From contig NZ_FZOH01000001.1 of assembly GCF_900188205.1 (NCBI RefSeq), forward strand, positions 96,359-160,358: a DNA stretch of 64,000 nucleotides, in the 5' to 3' direction. Origin of the DNA: Geodermatophilus saharensis (GTDB taxonomy: Bacteria > Actinomycetota > Actinomycetes > Mycobacteriales > Geodermatophilaceae). A program made the position numbers and the translations under genes. Shown piece by piece: positions 1 to 8,286 of the stretch. Positions within the stretch are counted from its first letter, which is position 1. The number at the start of each line of letters is the position of its first letter. Below the pieces are notes generated by a model. The model did no database searches and had not been told where the DNA came from. It saw only the letters and a program-made list of their open reading frames with translations.

Positions 1-555
1 GCGGCGCTGGCCGGCCCGTTCGACGACCGGGTCGAGGCGGAGTGGACGGCGGTGTCGTGCGGGCTCGAGGGCGACGCGCGCGCCGTCCACGGCACCCTGC
101 GCACGGACGGCACGGTCGCCCGTCGCCCGTCGGTGCAGGACCGCGCGTGGCTCACCGAGCTCGGGGAGCAGCTCGACCGGCTCGCCGACGACTGGGACGA
201 GCTGCTCACCGACGAGGACGCGCTCACCACGCTGGTCGTCGAGGTGACCGCGGCGCTGGTCGAGGCGGGGCTGCCGCTGCACGACTGCTCGGGCGCCGAC
301 CGCGGCGAGGTGCCGGCGGGCGGGGTGTGCCTGACCCCGGAGCCGCTGTACGGCGGCATCCTGGTCAGCTGGCGCCAGCACGACCGGATGGCCGTGCAGC
401 AGGTGCGCGGGGCGGCGCTGGACACCTCCGTGCAGCGCACGATGAACCAGACGCTGACCGCGCTGCTGGTGCAGTTCGGGTTCGTCGTCGAGGAGTTCGG
501 TGAGGCCGGGTGCCCGCTGGTCACCGCGATCCGGTCCTCCCCGTCGGCGGTGTAG
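1..555 (+). CDS. Hypothetical protein, 5' end outside the window
   Basis: The frame is open from base 1 to the TAG at 553-555, so at least 184 residues are visible and the true start lies upstream. A GTG at 52 is in frame, but the reading frame before it has the same codon character, so I treat the gene as partial. The protein is acidic, soluble-looking and has no signal peptide or membrane segment. I do not recognise the family and see no catalytic motif. It is followed by a long inverted repeat and then by a secreted metallopeptidase gene on the same strand. Confidence 0.6.
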   Translation, partial: AALAGPFDDRVEAEWTAVSCGLEGDARAVHGTLRTDGTVARRPSVQDRAWLTELGEQLDRLADDWDELLTDEDALTTLVVEVTAALVEAGLPLHDCSGADRGEVPAGGVCLTPEPLYGGILVSWRQHDRMAVQQVRGAALDTSVQRTMNQTLTALLVQFGFVVEEFGEAGCPLVTAIRSSPSAV

Positions 556-567
556 CGGGGCCCCGTC

Positions 568-632
568 CGAGGCATCGGAAGCTTCCCGCACGTCCTGGCG
601 GCGCCGACGTGCGGAAAGCTTCCGATGCCTCG
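568..632. terminator. 27-nt inverted repeat with 11-nt loop
   Basis: Arms 568-594 and 606-632 are complementary at 26 of 27 positions around an 11-nt loop. The hairpin starts 12 nt after the stop codon at 553-555 and ends before the ribosome binding site of the next gene. No T-tract follows, which is usual for actinobacterial terminators. It could equally be a dispersed palindromic element. Confidence 0.55.
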
Positions 633-680
633 CCCGTGCGGACGCCGTCCGCGCCGCCCGCCGTCCGGAGGGAGCCCGCC

Positions 681-2036
681 GTGCGCGTCCCGCACTCCGC
701 CGCCGGGCTGCTGCTGGCCGCGGGCGTGGGCCTGACCGGCTGCACCACGGTCGTCGCCGGCGTGGCCTCCCCGCCCGGGGGCGGGCCGCGCACCGACGCC
801 GAGCTGCCGGTGCACCTGGCCGAGGCCGGGGACGAGGCCGACCGGAACGCCCGCAACGCCGTCGCCGACGTGCTCGCCTGGTGGGAGGAGATGGCCCCGC
901 AGCTGCACGGGGGCGACTTCGACGGGCTCGACGGCGGCGTCTGGTCGATCGACCCGGCCGAGACCGACCCCGCCGACCTGCCCCGCGGCGACTGCTTCTC
1001 CGACGACGTCGCCGACCTGGCCGAGAACGCCTACTACTGCGGTGACGACGACGCCGTCGTCTACGACCGGGCGTGGCTGGCCGACCTGGCCGACGAGTAC
1101 GGCCCGTTCATGGTCGCCGAGATCATGGCGCACGAGATCGCCCACGCCGTCCAGGCCGACGTCGGACTCGACGCCCCCTCGATCGTCGCCGAGACCCAGG
1201 CCGAGTGCTTCGCCGGGGCGTGGACGCGGTGGGTGGTCGACGGCAATGCCGCGCACGTCGCCGTCCGGCCCGCGGAGCTCGACCCCTACCTGCTCGGCTA
1301 CCTGTACTTCGCCGACGCCCCCGGCACCTCACCGGACGCCGAGGACGCGCACGGGTCGCTGTTCGACCAGCTGTCGGCCTTCCAGGAGGGCTACGCCGAC
1401 GGGGCGCGCGCCTGTGCCGCCTTCGACGACTCGCGGCTGTTCACCCAGCAGGAGTCCGACCCGGCGCGCGTCAAGGACGACCTGCCCGCCGGCGAGGTCG
1501 TGGCCGTCGCCGACGAGGTGCTCGACGCGTTCTGGCGGGAGGCACTCGCCGCGGGCTTCCCCGGCACCGACGCCCTCGGCGGCCGGCTGACCGAGCCCGA
1601 CGTGCGGGCCGCCGACGGTGTGGCGTGCGGGGGTGCCGACCTCGGCCTGCAGTACTGCCCCGCGGACGGGTCGGTGCGCTACGACTCCGCGGGCCTGCTC
1701 GAGCCCGCCTACACCGACGTCGGCGACTTCGCGGTGCCGGCGCTGCTCGGCCTGCCCTACGGGCTGGCGGTACGCGACCAGCGCGGGCTGACCGTGGACG
1801 GCCCGGCCGCGGTCGCCGGCGCCGCGTGCGCCACCGGCTGGCTGACCCGCGAGGCGTTCGACGGCGAGATCGAGGACGTGCGGCTCGCGCCGGGTGACGT
1901 CGACGAGGCCGCGACGGCGCTGCTGCGGTACGCCACCGACCCGGCCGTGCTCGCGCCCTCGGGTCTGTCGGGCTTCGAGCTGGTCGACGCCTTCCGGCGG
2001 GGCTTCGTCGACGGCGGCGACCGCTGCGGGTTCTGA
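681..2036 (+). CDS. Lipoprotein zinc metallopeptidase (putative neutral zinc metallopeptidase)
   Basis: Predicted secreted lipoprotein peptidase of 451 residues. The GTG at 681 is chosen because a GGAGGGAG-type ribosome site lies just upstream and it opens directly into a basic-hydrophobic signal peptide ending in the lipobox LTGC; the frame remains open further upstream without such features. The zinc-binding HExxH motif (HEIAH) is near residue 152, with a downstream glutamate-containing segment (AETQAECFAGAW) that fits the third ligand of neutral zinc metallopeptidases. A long acidic C-terminal part carries paired cysteines that may form disulfides. The substrate is unknown. The family call rests on HEIAH plus the ECFAG segment, so the catalytic class is firmer than the specific function. 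Confidence 0.8.
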   Translation: MRVPHSAAGLLLAAGVGLTGCTTVVAGVASPPGGGPRTDAELPVHLAEAGDEADRNARNAVADVLAWWEEMAPQLHGGDFDGLDGGVWSIDPAETDPADLPRGDCFSDDVADLAENAYYCGDDDAVVYDRAWLADLADEYGPFMVAEIMAHEIAHAVQADVGLDAPSIVAETQAECFAGAWTRWVVDGNAAHVAVRPAELDPYLLGYLYFADAPGTSPDAEDAHGSLFDQLSAFQEGYADGARACAAFDDSRLFTQQESDPARVKDDLPAGEVVAVADEVLDAFWREALAAGFPGTDALGGRLTEPDVRAADGVACGGADLGLQYCPADGSVRYDSAGLLEPAYTDVGDFAVPALLGLPYGLAVRDQRGLTVDGPAAVAGAACATGWLTREAFDGEIEDVRLAPGDVDEAATALLRYATDPAVLAPSGLSGFELVDAFRRGFVDGGDRCGF

Positions 2037-2202
2037 CGGCGTCGATCGTCCTGGTCGCCCGACCCGGGACGGATGCGCAGGCCCTGGTCCCCGGCCCGCC
2101 GGCTCCCTCCGCGGTGACGCCCAGGTGACGCTCGACCCCTAGGTTCCGGGCTCAGCCGTCCCGGCCCACGTGGCGGGTGCCCCAGGAGCGGAGGGACCGC
2201 GC

Positions 2203-3363
2203 ATGCCTGCCCCAGAACTTGTGTCGGCCTCGTCGACGCCGTACCGAGCGCTGCTGTGGGAGCTCGACGTCGCGGGGAGGCTGATCAGGTCCAAGCAGCT
2301 GGACTTCACGATGCAGGCGCAGACCGAGTCGAACTGGTGCTGGGCGGCGACGTCGAGGAGTGTGTCGCACTTCTACTGGTTCCTGAGTCCGTGGACGCAG
2401 TGCCGGGTGGCCAACGCGGAACTGGCACGCGTCGACTGCTGCGGATCACCGGCACCCACGCCGTGCAACGTGCCGTGGTACCTCGACCGGGCTCTCACCC
2501 GGACCCGCAACTTCGTCAGGATCACCGGACCGGTCGCCTTCTCGGTGATCCGCGCGGAGATCGATGCGGGCCGGCCCGTGGGGGCTCGGATCGGCTGGTC
2601 CGGCGGTGGCGGGCACTTCATGTGCATCTACGGGTACAGCACGGTCCTGGGTCAGGAGTACCTCGACATCGACGACCCCATCTACGGCAAGTCGCACCTC
2701 ACGGTCGCGGACTTCTCGACGAACTACCAGGGCAGTGGTACCTGGACTCACACCTACTTCACGAAGAGGTACTCCCAGGTGCCGATCAGGAGAATCCCGG
2801 TGCAGGACCCCGTCATGCGGCGCATCTGGGAGGCCCGGTCACTGCTCAGGCTCAAGACGGACGTGACCCCGGAGCAGGCCCGGCAGTCAGCCACCGACAC
2901 GTCCCCGTCCCTGGGCCTGGCGCAGCCCGTGTTCGTCGTGGGCCTCGACGCTCTCGCAGGCGAGCAGGACGCCACCGGCACGGCGGTCGGGCTCCGGGTC
3001 TACGAGACGGTCACCGGTGTTCCCCAGGCGTTCTACGACGTGGACGAGGGGGAGGACGGTCGGATCCGTCAGATGTCGGCCTCCGCCCAGCACCTGGAAC
3101 CCTTCGCACGGGCGCTCGACACAGCGGTGCAGGTCTCCGAGGAGCAGGAACGGGAAGCCGAGCTCCGGCTCTATCGGGTCCCCGCACTCAACTTCGAGGC
3201 CCTGTGGCTGCACTACGAGGAACCCGGTCACGATCAGTTGGTCCCCATCACCGGCCTGGGACCGATCCCGGCGGGAGTGGCTGCGCCCTTCGGTGAGGCG
3301 GTCGGTGCGCTCCGTGAGGCCGCTCGCCCGCTGATCCAGATGGACGACACGATGGGGGCCTGA
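2203..3363 (+). CDS. Papain-like cysteine peptidase, C70 (AvrRpt2-like) family
   Basis: A 386-residue protein. Its first half matches the C70 papain-like fold: the catalytic cysteine lies in NWCWAA about 40 residues in, the histidine in GGGGHFMCIYGY, and the DDPIYG segment fits the third catalytic position. A CC motif and further cysteines lie between. The second half (about residues 200-386) has no recognisable domain. The ATG at 2203 follows a GGAGCGGAGGG ribosome site; an earlier in-frame start lacks this. There is no signal peptide or membrane segment, so it is either cytosolic or exported by another route. Members in plant pathogens are effectors; the role in free-living actinobacteria is not established. 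Confidence 0.8.
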   Translation: MPAPELVSASSTPYRALLWELDVAGRLIRSKQLDFTMQAQTESNWCWAATSRSVSHFYWFLSPWTQCRVANAELARVDCCGSPAPTPCNVPWYLDRALTRTRNFVRITGPVAFSVIRAEIDAGRPVGARIGWSGGGGHFMCIYGYSTVLGQEYLDIDDPIYGKSHLTVADFSTNYQGSGTWTHTYFTKRYSQVPIRRIPVQDPVMRRIWEARSLLRLKTDVTPEQARQSATDTSPSLGLAQPVFVVGLDALAGEQDATGTAVGLRVYETVTGVPQAFYDVDEGEDGRIRQMSASAQHLEPFARALDTAVQVSEEQEREAELRLYRVPALNFEALWLHYEEPGHDQLVPITGLGPIPAGVAAPFGEAVGALREAARPLIQMDDTMGA

Positions 3364-4999
3364 CGCTCCCTGGTGCTGGAGGGTCGCGCCGCGCAACCGG
3401 ACGCGACCCGGCTGGAGATCGCAGCAAGCCGCACGGATGGTCCTGCCCGTGCACGTCAGAAGGGCGGTGGGTCGTCGTGCGGGTCGGCCGGCTCGTCCGC
3501 TCCAGGTGGTTCCGGGTTCGGCGGCGGTGGTGGTCGCAGGCCCGGTGGCCGGGTGGTGCGGGTGGTGCCCGAGGGGTGGTGACGATGAGGGTGCCGTCGG
3601 GGCTCATCTCGAAGCGCCAGCCGCGGGCGAGGGTCTTGAGCCGGTGGTGGCTGCGGCACAGGCAGCAGAGGTTGGCGCAGTCGGTGGCTCCGCCGTGGGC
3701 GTGCGGGACGACGTGGTCGGCGTCGGCCCAGCCGACCCGCTGGCCGCAGGTGGGGAAGCGGCAGGTGCGGTCGCGGGTGCGCACGAACGCCTGCTGCGCG
3801 GCGGAGGGCGTGTAGCCGTCCCGGCCCGCCGGCCGGTCGAGCACCGCACATCCGCACTCGGCGTCCGGATGCTCTCGGCAGCCGCGGGCGGCCAGCCGGC
3901 GCAGCCGGTCCAGCGTCGCGGTCGCGCGCAGCGTGCCGTCGTCGTCGGTGAGTGCGACGGTGACCGTCCCGCCCTCGGGTGCCTGCACCCCCAGCGCGTC
4001 CAACTCGCGCAGCAGCGCGCGCAGGTGGGCGGCGGTGATCGGCAGCCCGTTGACCTCACCGGCCTGCGCCGACCGCCCGGCCAGCGACGCCAGGGTGGCG
4101 ACGATCTGCAGGTGCGCGGTCACCGCCACCCCCGCCTGCCACGGCCGCTGCAGCAGATCGGCGAACACGACCGTGCGCAGCTGCCCGATCGGGCGCGGAT
4201 CACCGTCGGCCTTCACCATCCGCGCCAACTCGTCGACGGTCGCGTGGCAGGCCGCGGCCACGTCGGTGGGCAGGTCGGCGGCGACGGTGCTCATCCCGTC
4301 CGACGGCGAGGGGTAGACCCGCACGTCCGACCGCCGTTCGGCGGTCTTGCGCCGCCGGTCGACCGCGTCGGCGTCGGCCTCCAGCAGCAGTTCGATCGCC
4401 CGCTTCTCGAGCCGCCCGACGGTCAGGGCGGTGGCGTCGGGCAGCACGGCGGCCTCGATGCGGCGGGCGATGCCCGGGGTGGTGTGCTGCAGCACGTCGG
4501 CCAGCGCCTTGGCGCGGGCCTCGTCCAGCTCCCCGGCGGCCAGCGCCGCCCAGGTGGCGGGCAGGCGCTCGCGGTAGGTCCCGGCGCGGGTGGCCAGGTG
4601 GCTGGCGGTGCTGCGACCGCAGTTGAGCACCAGCGCCAGCTCGGCGGTGAAGAACTCCGACACCCCGGGCAGCTCGGTGTCCGGCGCCCACGACCCGGGC
4701 CGCCTGGCGCCCGGCGTGCCGGGCGGGGGGTCGTCGTCGGCCGGGCGGGCCTCGGCCAGCCGCAGTACCAGCTCCGCCTCGTAGGCCGCCTCCATGGCCT
4801 TCCGGGCCTGCAGCCGCTGCAGCTCGGCGGCGGCCTGCTCATCGGACAGCAGGCTGACCGGTAGGCGGGCAAGCCGCACCGGCCGCTCGAGCAGCCACCC
4901 GGCGAGCGCCCGCTCGACGGGTGACACGTGCTCCGCGACCTCCTGCACGACCCCGAACCTACGGACGAGGTACGACAGTTCCCGCAGGTCAGCGGCCAT
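3248..4999 (-). CDS. DUF222 / HNH endonuclease (13E12 repeat family), 3' end probably frameshifted
   Basis: The N-terminal two thirds is DUF222 and the C-terminal part an HNH nuclease domain: CRFPTC with the second zinc pair CLCRSHH and the DADHVVPHAHGG catalytic block. This family is multicopy in actinobacteria; its target and role are unclear. As read, the frame ends at 3248 and runs 116 nt into the convergent peptidase gene, giving a basic, low-complexity tail. In the neighbouring frame a typical proline-rich tail ending DDPPPF stops at 3456. One missing base in the G-run at 3571-3576 would restore it. The ATG at 4999 lies 15 nt after the PHA depolymerase stop. The domain call is firm and the C-terminus is doubtful. 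Confidence 0.85.
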   Translation of the reverse strand: MAADLRELSYLVRRFGVVQEVAEHVSPVERALAGWLLERPVRLARLPVSLLSDEQAAAELQRLQARKAMEAAYEAELVLRLAEARPADDDPPPGTPGARRPGSWAPDTELPGVSEFFTAELALVLNCGRSTASHLATRAGTYRERLPATWAALAAGELDEARAKALADVLQHTTPGIARRIEAAVLPDATALTVGRLEKRAIELLLEADADAVDRRRKTAERRSDVRVYPSPSDGMSTVAADLPTDVAAACHATVDELARMVKADGDPRPIGQLRTVVFADLLQRPWQAGVAVTAHLQIVATLASLAGRSAQAGEVNGLPITAAHLRALLRELDALGVQAPEGGTVTVALTDDDGTLRATATLDRLRRLAARGCREHPDAECGCAVLDRPAGRDGYTPSAAQQAFVRTRDRTCRFPTCGQRVGWADADHVVPHAHGGATDCANLCCLCRSHHRLKTLARGWRFEMSPDGTLIVTTPRAPPAPPGHRACDHHRRRTRNHLERTSRPTRTTTHRPSDVHGQDHPCGLLRSPAGSRPVARRDPPAPGSVRPPSCRPSGSAGERPHGAHRPPHRRAQPLPPGSVPGR

Positions 5000-5014
5000 C
5001 CGGAGCGCGAGAGG

Positions 5015-5860
5015 TCAGTCGTCCTCGTCGAGGAACGCGTCGACCACCGGCGCCAGCTCACCGGCCTCGGTGACCAGCGCCAGGTGCCCGCCGTCGTAGA
5101 GGTGCAGCCGGGCACGCGGGATGCCGCGGGCCAGGATGCGGGCGTTGACCATCGGGATGATCGGGTCGTCGTCGCCGGCGAGCACCAGGGTCGGCTGCCG
5201 GATGAGGGAGAGGAACGGCAGGCTGCTCCAGCCGGCGCTCGCGGCCAGCTGGTAGTAGTAGCCGCGCCGCGGCCCCACCCGGGTGTGGGAGTGCAGCGCC
5301 TGCGCCGCGCGTGCCGGGTCGTCCCGCACCGTGCCGCCGTAGAGCTCCCCGGCCACGCGGGTGGCGTACCCGGGGTCGCGGTGCCGCCGCGGCGTGAGCA
5401 TGTGCGAGAGCACCCGCGGGTGCGCGGGCACCATCAGCGACCCGGTGCCGGTGGCGGCCAGCACCAGCCGGCGGCAGCGGCGGCGGTGCTGGACGGCGAA
5501 GTGCTGCGCGAGCCCTCCGCCCCACGACAGCCCCAGCACGTCGACGGCGCCGCGGTGCCCGAGCCGGTGCAGGACACCGGAGACCACCGGCGTCAGCGTG
5601 GCCAGCACGTAGGGCACGACGGGCGCCGGCGAGCCGCCCACCCCCGGCACGTCGAAGCGGACGACGGTGCGGCGCGGGTCGAGCGCGTCGACGAAGGGCT
5701 GCAACACCTCGAGGCTGGCGCCGATGCCGTTCATCAGCACCAGCGGGGGGCGGGAGCCGTCACCGGTGCGCTCGGACACGCGCAGCGTGCGGCCCCCCAC
5801 GGTCAGCGCCCGGACGGTCTCCCGCCCCGGGCGCCGCCGCGGCTCACTTGTCGAAGACAT
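5015..5860 (-). CDS. phaZ: Alpha/beta hydrolase, probable poly(3-hydroxyalkanoate) depolymerase
   Basis: An alpha/beta hydrolase of 281 residues with nucleophile Ser112 in GLSWGG, an acid in GDDDP and the catalytic histidine in DGGHLAL. The GLSWGG elbow and overall length resemble intracellular PhaZ enzymes that release monomers from stored polyhydroxyalkanoate. It directly follows a PHA synthase gene and overlaps its 3' end by 17 nt, which supports the assignment strongly. The ATG at 5860 gives a standard N-terminus; one at 5878 is also possible. There is no signal peptide, in keeping with action on cytoplasmic granules. A general ester hydrolase is the alternative. Confidence 0.78.
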   Translation of the reverse strand: MSSTSEPRRRPGRETVRALTVGGRTLRVSERTGDGSRPPLVLMNGIGASLEVLQPFVDALDPRRTVVRFDVPGVGGSPAPVVPYVLATLTPVVSGVLHRLGHRGAVDVLGLSWGGGLAQHFAVQHRRRCRRLVLAATGTGSLMVPAHPRVLSHMLTPRRHRDPGYATRVAGELYGGTVRDDPARAAQALHSHTRVGPRRGYYYQLAASAGWSSLPFLSLIRQPTLVLAGDDDPIIPMVNARILARGIPRARLHLYDGGHLALVTEAGELAPVVDAFLDEDD

Positions 5861-7598
5861 ACGTCCCCGGCGCGTCACCCAGCACCGGCAGGTCGGCGCT
5901 CCCCAGCGCCTCCGGCGCCGGAACCTCCTCGCCGGCGCGCTCGGCCAGCCACGCGGTGAAGTCCGGCCACCACGAGCCCTTCTCCTTGTGCGCCGAGGCC
6001 AGCCACTCCTCCGGGTCGGCCGGGGTCTTGTCGGCCACCTGGAAGGACGCCTTCGGGTTGGTCGGCGGGTTGACCAGCGAGGCGATGTGCCCGGCGGTCG
6101 ACAGCACGAACCGGCTGTCCCCGCCGAGCAGCTGGGTGGTGCGGTAGCAGGACTGCCAGGGGCACAGGTGGTCGGCGATGCCGGCGGTGACGTAGGTGTC
6201 GACGTCGACGGTGCCGAGGTCGACCGGGGTCCCGAGCATGCTCGCCCGGCCGGGCTCGGTGAGCTGGTTGCCGACGGCGACGTCGATGAAGTCGCGGTGC
6301 AGCGCGGCGGTCATCCGGGTGGTGTCGGCGTTCCAGTAGAGGATGTCGAAGGCCGGCGGGGGCTGCCCCTGCAGGTAGTTGTTGACCCAGTAGTTCCACA
6401 CCAGGTCGTTGGGCCGCAGCCACGCGAACACCTCGGCCAGCATCGCGCCGTCGAGGTAGCCCTTCTTCCGCGACCGCTCGGTCGCCTCCTTGACCGCCTC
6501 CTCGTCCATGAGCGCCCCGATCGTCCCGGCGCGGCCCCAGTCGAGCACGGTGACGGCGAAGCTGGCGGCGGCCACCCGGTCGAGCCGGCCGGCCGCGGCC
6601 AGGTGCGAGAGCACCATCGCGAGGATGATCCCGCCGGAGCAGAAGCCCTGGAACGCGGTGCGGTCGCTGCCGGTGATCCGCTCGGCGGCGTCGGCGGCGT
6701 CCAGGACCGCCTGGCCGTAGGTGTCCAGGCCCCACTCGGCGTGCCGGGCGTCGGGGTTGCGCCAGCTCATCATGAAGACCTGGTGACCGGCGGAGACGTA
6801 GTGCTCGACGATGCTGCGCCCCGGCGCGAGGTCGGTGACGTAGTACTTGTTGATCGTCGGCGGCACGATCACCAGCGGCACGGCGCGGACGGTCTCCGTC
6901 GTCGGCCGGTACTGGATCAGCTCGAACACGTCGGTGCGCAGGACGACGGCGCCCGGGGTGACGGCGAGGTCCTCGCCGACGGTGAAGGCGTCGGGCTCGA
7001 CCATCGAGGGCACCCGCGGCGCGGAGGCGACGTCGGAGACCAGCCGGCGCAGACCCGACACGGCGTTGCGGCCGCCGGTGTCGATGACCGCCTTGAGCGC
7101 CAGCGGGTTGAGGAACGGGACGTTGCTCGGCGCGAGCGCGTCGACGACGTTGGTCAGCGCGAAGCGGATCCGCTCGTCGTCGCGCCAGTCGAGCTCGACG
7201 TCGTCGACGAGGCCGACCGCGGCGCGGGCCGCGGCGATGTGGGCCTGCATCGTCCGCTTGAACAGGGGGTTGCCGGTCCAGGCCGGGTCGGCGAAGCGGC
7301 GGTCCTTGGGGTTGGGGGCGATGTCCGAGCGGCCGACCGCGATCCGCCCGACCTCGCGCGCCAGCTCCCCGCCGCGCCGGGCCACCGCGTCGGGGTGGCG
7401 GGCCAGCGCCGAGCCGAGCGCGGCGAGCGTGCGGACCGGCGGGACCATGCGCCGCAGCGGGCCGCGGGCGGCGTCGACGAGGACCATGTCCAGGCCCATG
7501 ACGGCGTCACCGGCCTGCTCCTCGGCACTGCCGTCAGGAGCCGCCGCCGGGCGCGGGCGGGCGGTGTCGCGGTCGGGACGCTGGGCGGTGCTGGTCAT
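5844..7598 (-). CDS. phaC: Polyhydroxyalkanoate synthase
   Basis: Polymerises (R)-3-hydroxyacyl-CoA into polyhydroxyalkanoate on cytoplasmic granules. The 584-residue length is typical of class I/II synthases. The nucleophile is Cys320 in the lipase-like box GFCSGG, the aspartate is probably in GIADHLCPW and the histidine in AGHIASLVNPP. The ATG at 7598 is preceded by a GGGAG ribosome site. This start overlaps the upstream PAP2 gene by 65 nt, unusually long for this cassette, so the true start may lie a little further in. No phaE or phaR subunit gene is adjacent, which fits a single-subunit enzyme. Depolymerase follows in the same transcription unit. Confidence 0.9.
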   Translation of the reverse strand: MTSTAQRPDRDTARPRPAAAPDGSAEEQAGDAVMGLDMVLVDAARGPLRRMVPPVRTLAALGSALARHPDAVARRGGELAREVGRIAVGRSDIAPNPKDRRFADPAWTGNPLFKRTMQAHIAAARAAVGLVDDVELDWRDDERIRFALTNVVDALAPSNVPFLNPLALKAVIDTGGRNAVSGLRRLVSDVASAPRVPSMVEPDAFTVGEDLAVTPGAVVLRTDVFELIQYRPTTETVRAVPLVIVPPTINKYYVTDLAPGRSIVEHYVSAGHQVFMMSWRNPDARHAEWGLDTYGQAVLDAADAAERITGSDRTAFQGFCSGGIILAMVLSHLAAAGRLDRVAAASFAVTVLDWGRAGTIGALMDEEAVKEATERSRKKGYLDGAMLAEVFAWLRPNDLVWNYWVNNYLQGQPPPAFDILYWNADTTRMTAALHRDFIDVAVGNQLTEPGRASMLGTPVDLGTVDVDTYVTAGIADHLCPWQSCYRTTQLLGGDSRFVLSTAGHIASLVNPPTNPKASFQVADKTPADPEEWLASAHKEKGSWWPDFTAWLAERAGEEVPAPEALGSADLPVLGDAPGTYVFDK

Positions 7599-8286
7599 CG
7601 GGGCTCCCGGAGATCGTCGGATCCTGCGACCCGCTCCACTCAAGCACAGCGGCCCGGCTCCGGCAGGGGGACGGCCGGCCGACCACGAGCAGCACCACCC
7701 CGCCGACGAGCAGCCCCAGCCCCGCGCCGCCCACCACGTCCAGCGGCAGGTGCGCGCCGGTCCACACCCGGGCCAGGCACACCACCGTCGCCAGGACCAC
7801 CCCGGCGACCCGCGCGCGGCGGCCCAGCCACGGCCAGGCCACCGTCAGCACGGCGGCGACGACGGCGGCGTGCCCGGAGACGAACCCGCGCCCCTGGGCG
7901 GCGGCCCCGCGCAGGACGGTGTCCTCCAGCAGCCCGGCCGGTCTCCCCCGGACGACGACGTCCTTGACGCCCTTGGCGGCCAGGTAGGTGCCGGCGCCGG
8001 CGAGCAGCAGCCCCGCGGCGAGCCGCCACCTGCGCAGCAGGGCCGCGACCAGCGCGCTGGCCGGCACCACCAGGAAGTTGCCCAGCTGCATGAACGGCCA
8101 GACCAGCAGGAACGGCAGCGCGTCCACCCCGTTGACCGCCCGGAACACCGCCGCCTCGGCCGCGCCCACGTGCGTGCGCTCCACAGGCAGTGCCGCCAGC
8201 ACCAGCACCAGCGCGCCCGAGACGCCCAGGAGGGCGTCGCCGCCCCGCCGCAGGGGTGCCCGGCGGGGAGCCGCCGGCCCGGTCAC
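7534..8286 (-). CDS. PAP2-family membrane phosphatase
   Basis: A 250-residue integral membrane protein of the PAP2 superfamily, which dephosphorylates lipid phosphates or undecaprenyl pyrophosphate. The three signature motifs are present: KGVKDVVVRGRPAG, the SGH of GFVSGHAAV and RVWTGAHLPLDVVGG. About five to six hydrophobic segments are visible. The GTG at 8286 overlaps the flippase stop by four bases (GTGA), implying translational coupling. The last 20 residues are hydrophilic and overlap the phaC start. This is the second PAP2 domain in the cassette; the first is fused to a kinase. The lipid substrate cannot be read from sequence. Confidence 0.82.
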   Translation of the reverse strand: MTGPAAPRRAPLRRGGDALLGVSGALVLVLAALPVERTHVGAAEAAVFRAVNGVDALPFLLVWPFMQLGNFLVVPASALVAALLRRWRLAAGLLLAGAGTYLAAKGVKDVVVRGRPAGLLEDTVLRGAAAQGRGFVSGHAAVVAAVLTVAWPWLGRRARVAGVVLATVVCLARVWTGAHLPLDVVGGAGLGLLVGGVVLLVVGRPSPCRSRAAVLEWSGSQDPTISGSPDDQHRPASRPRHRPPAPGGGS

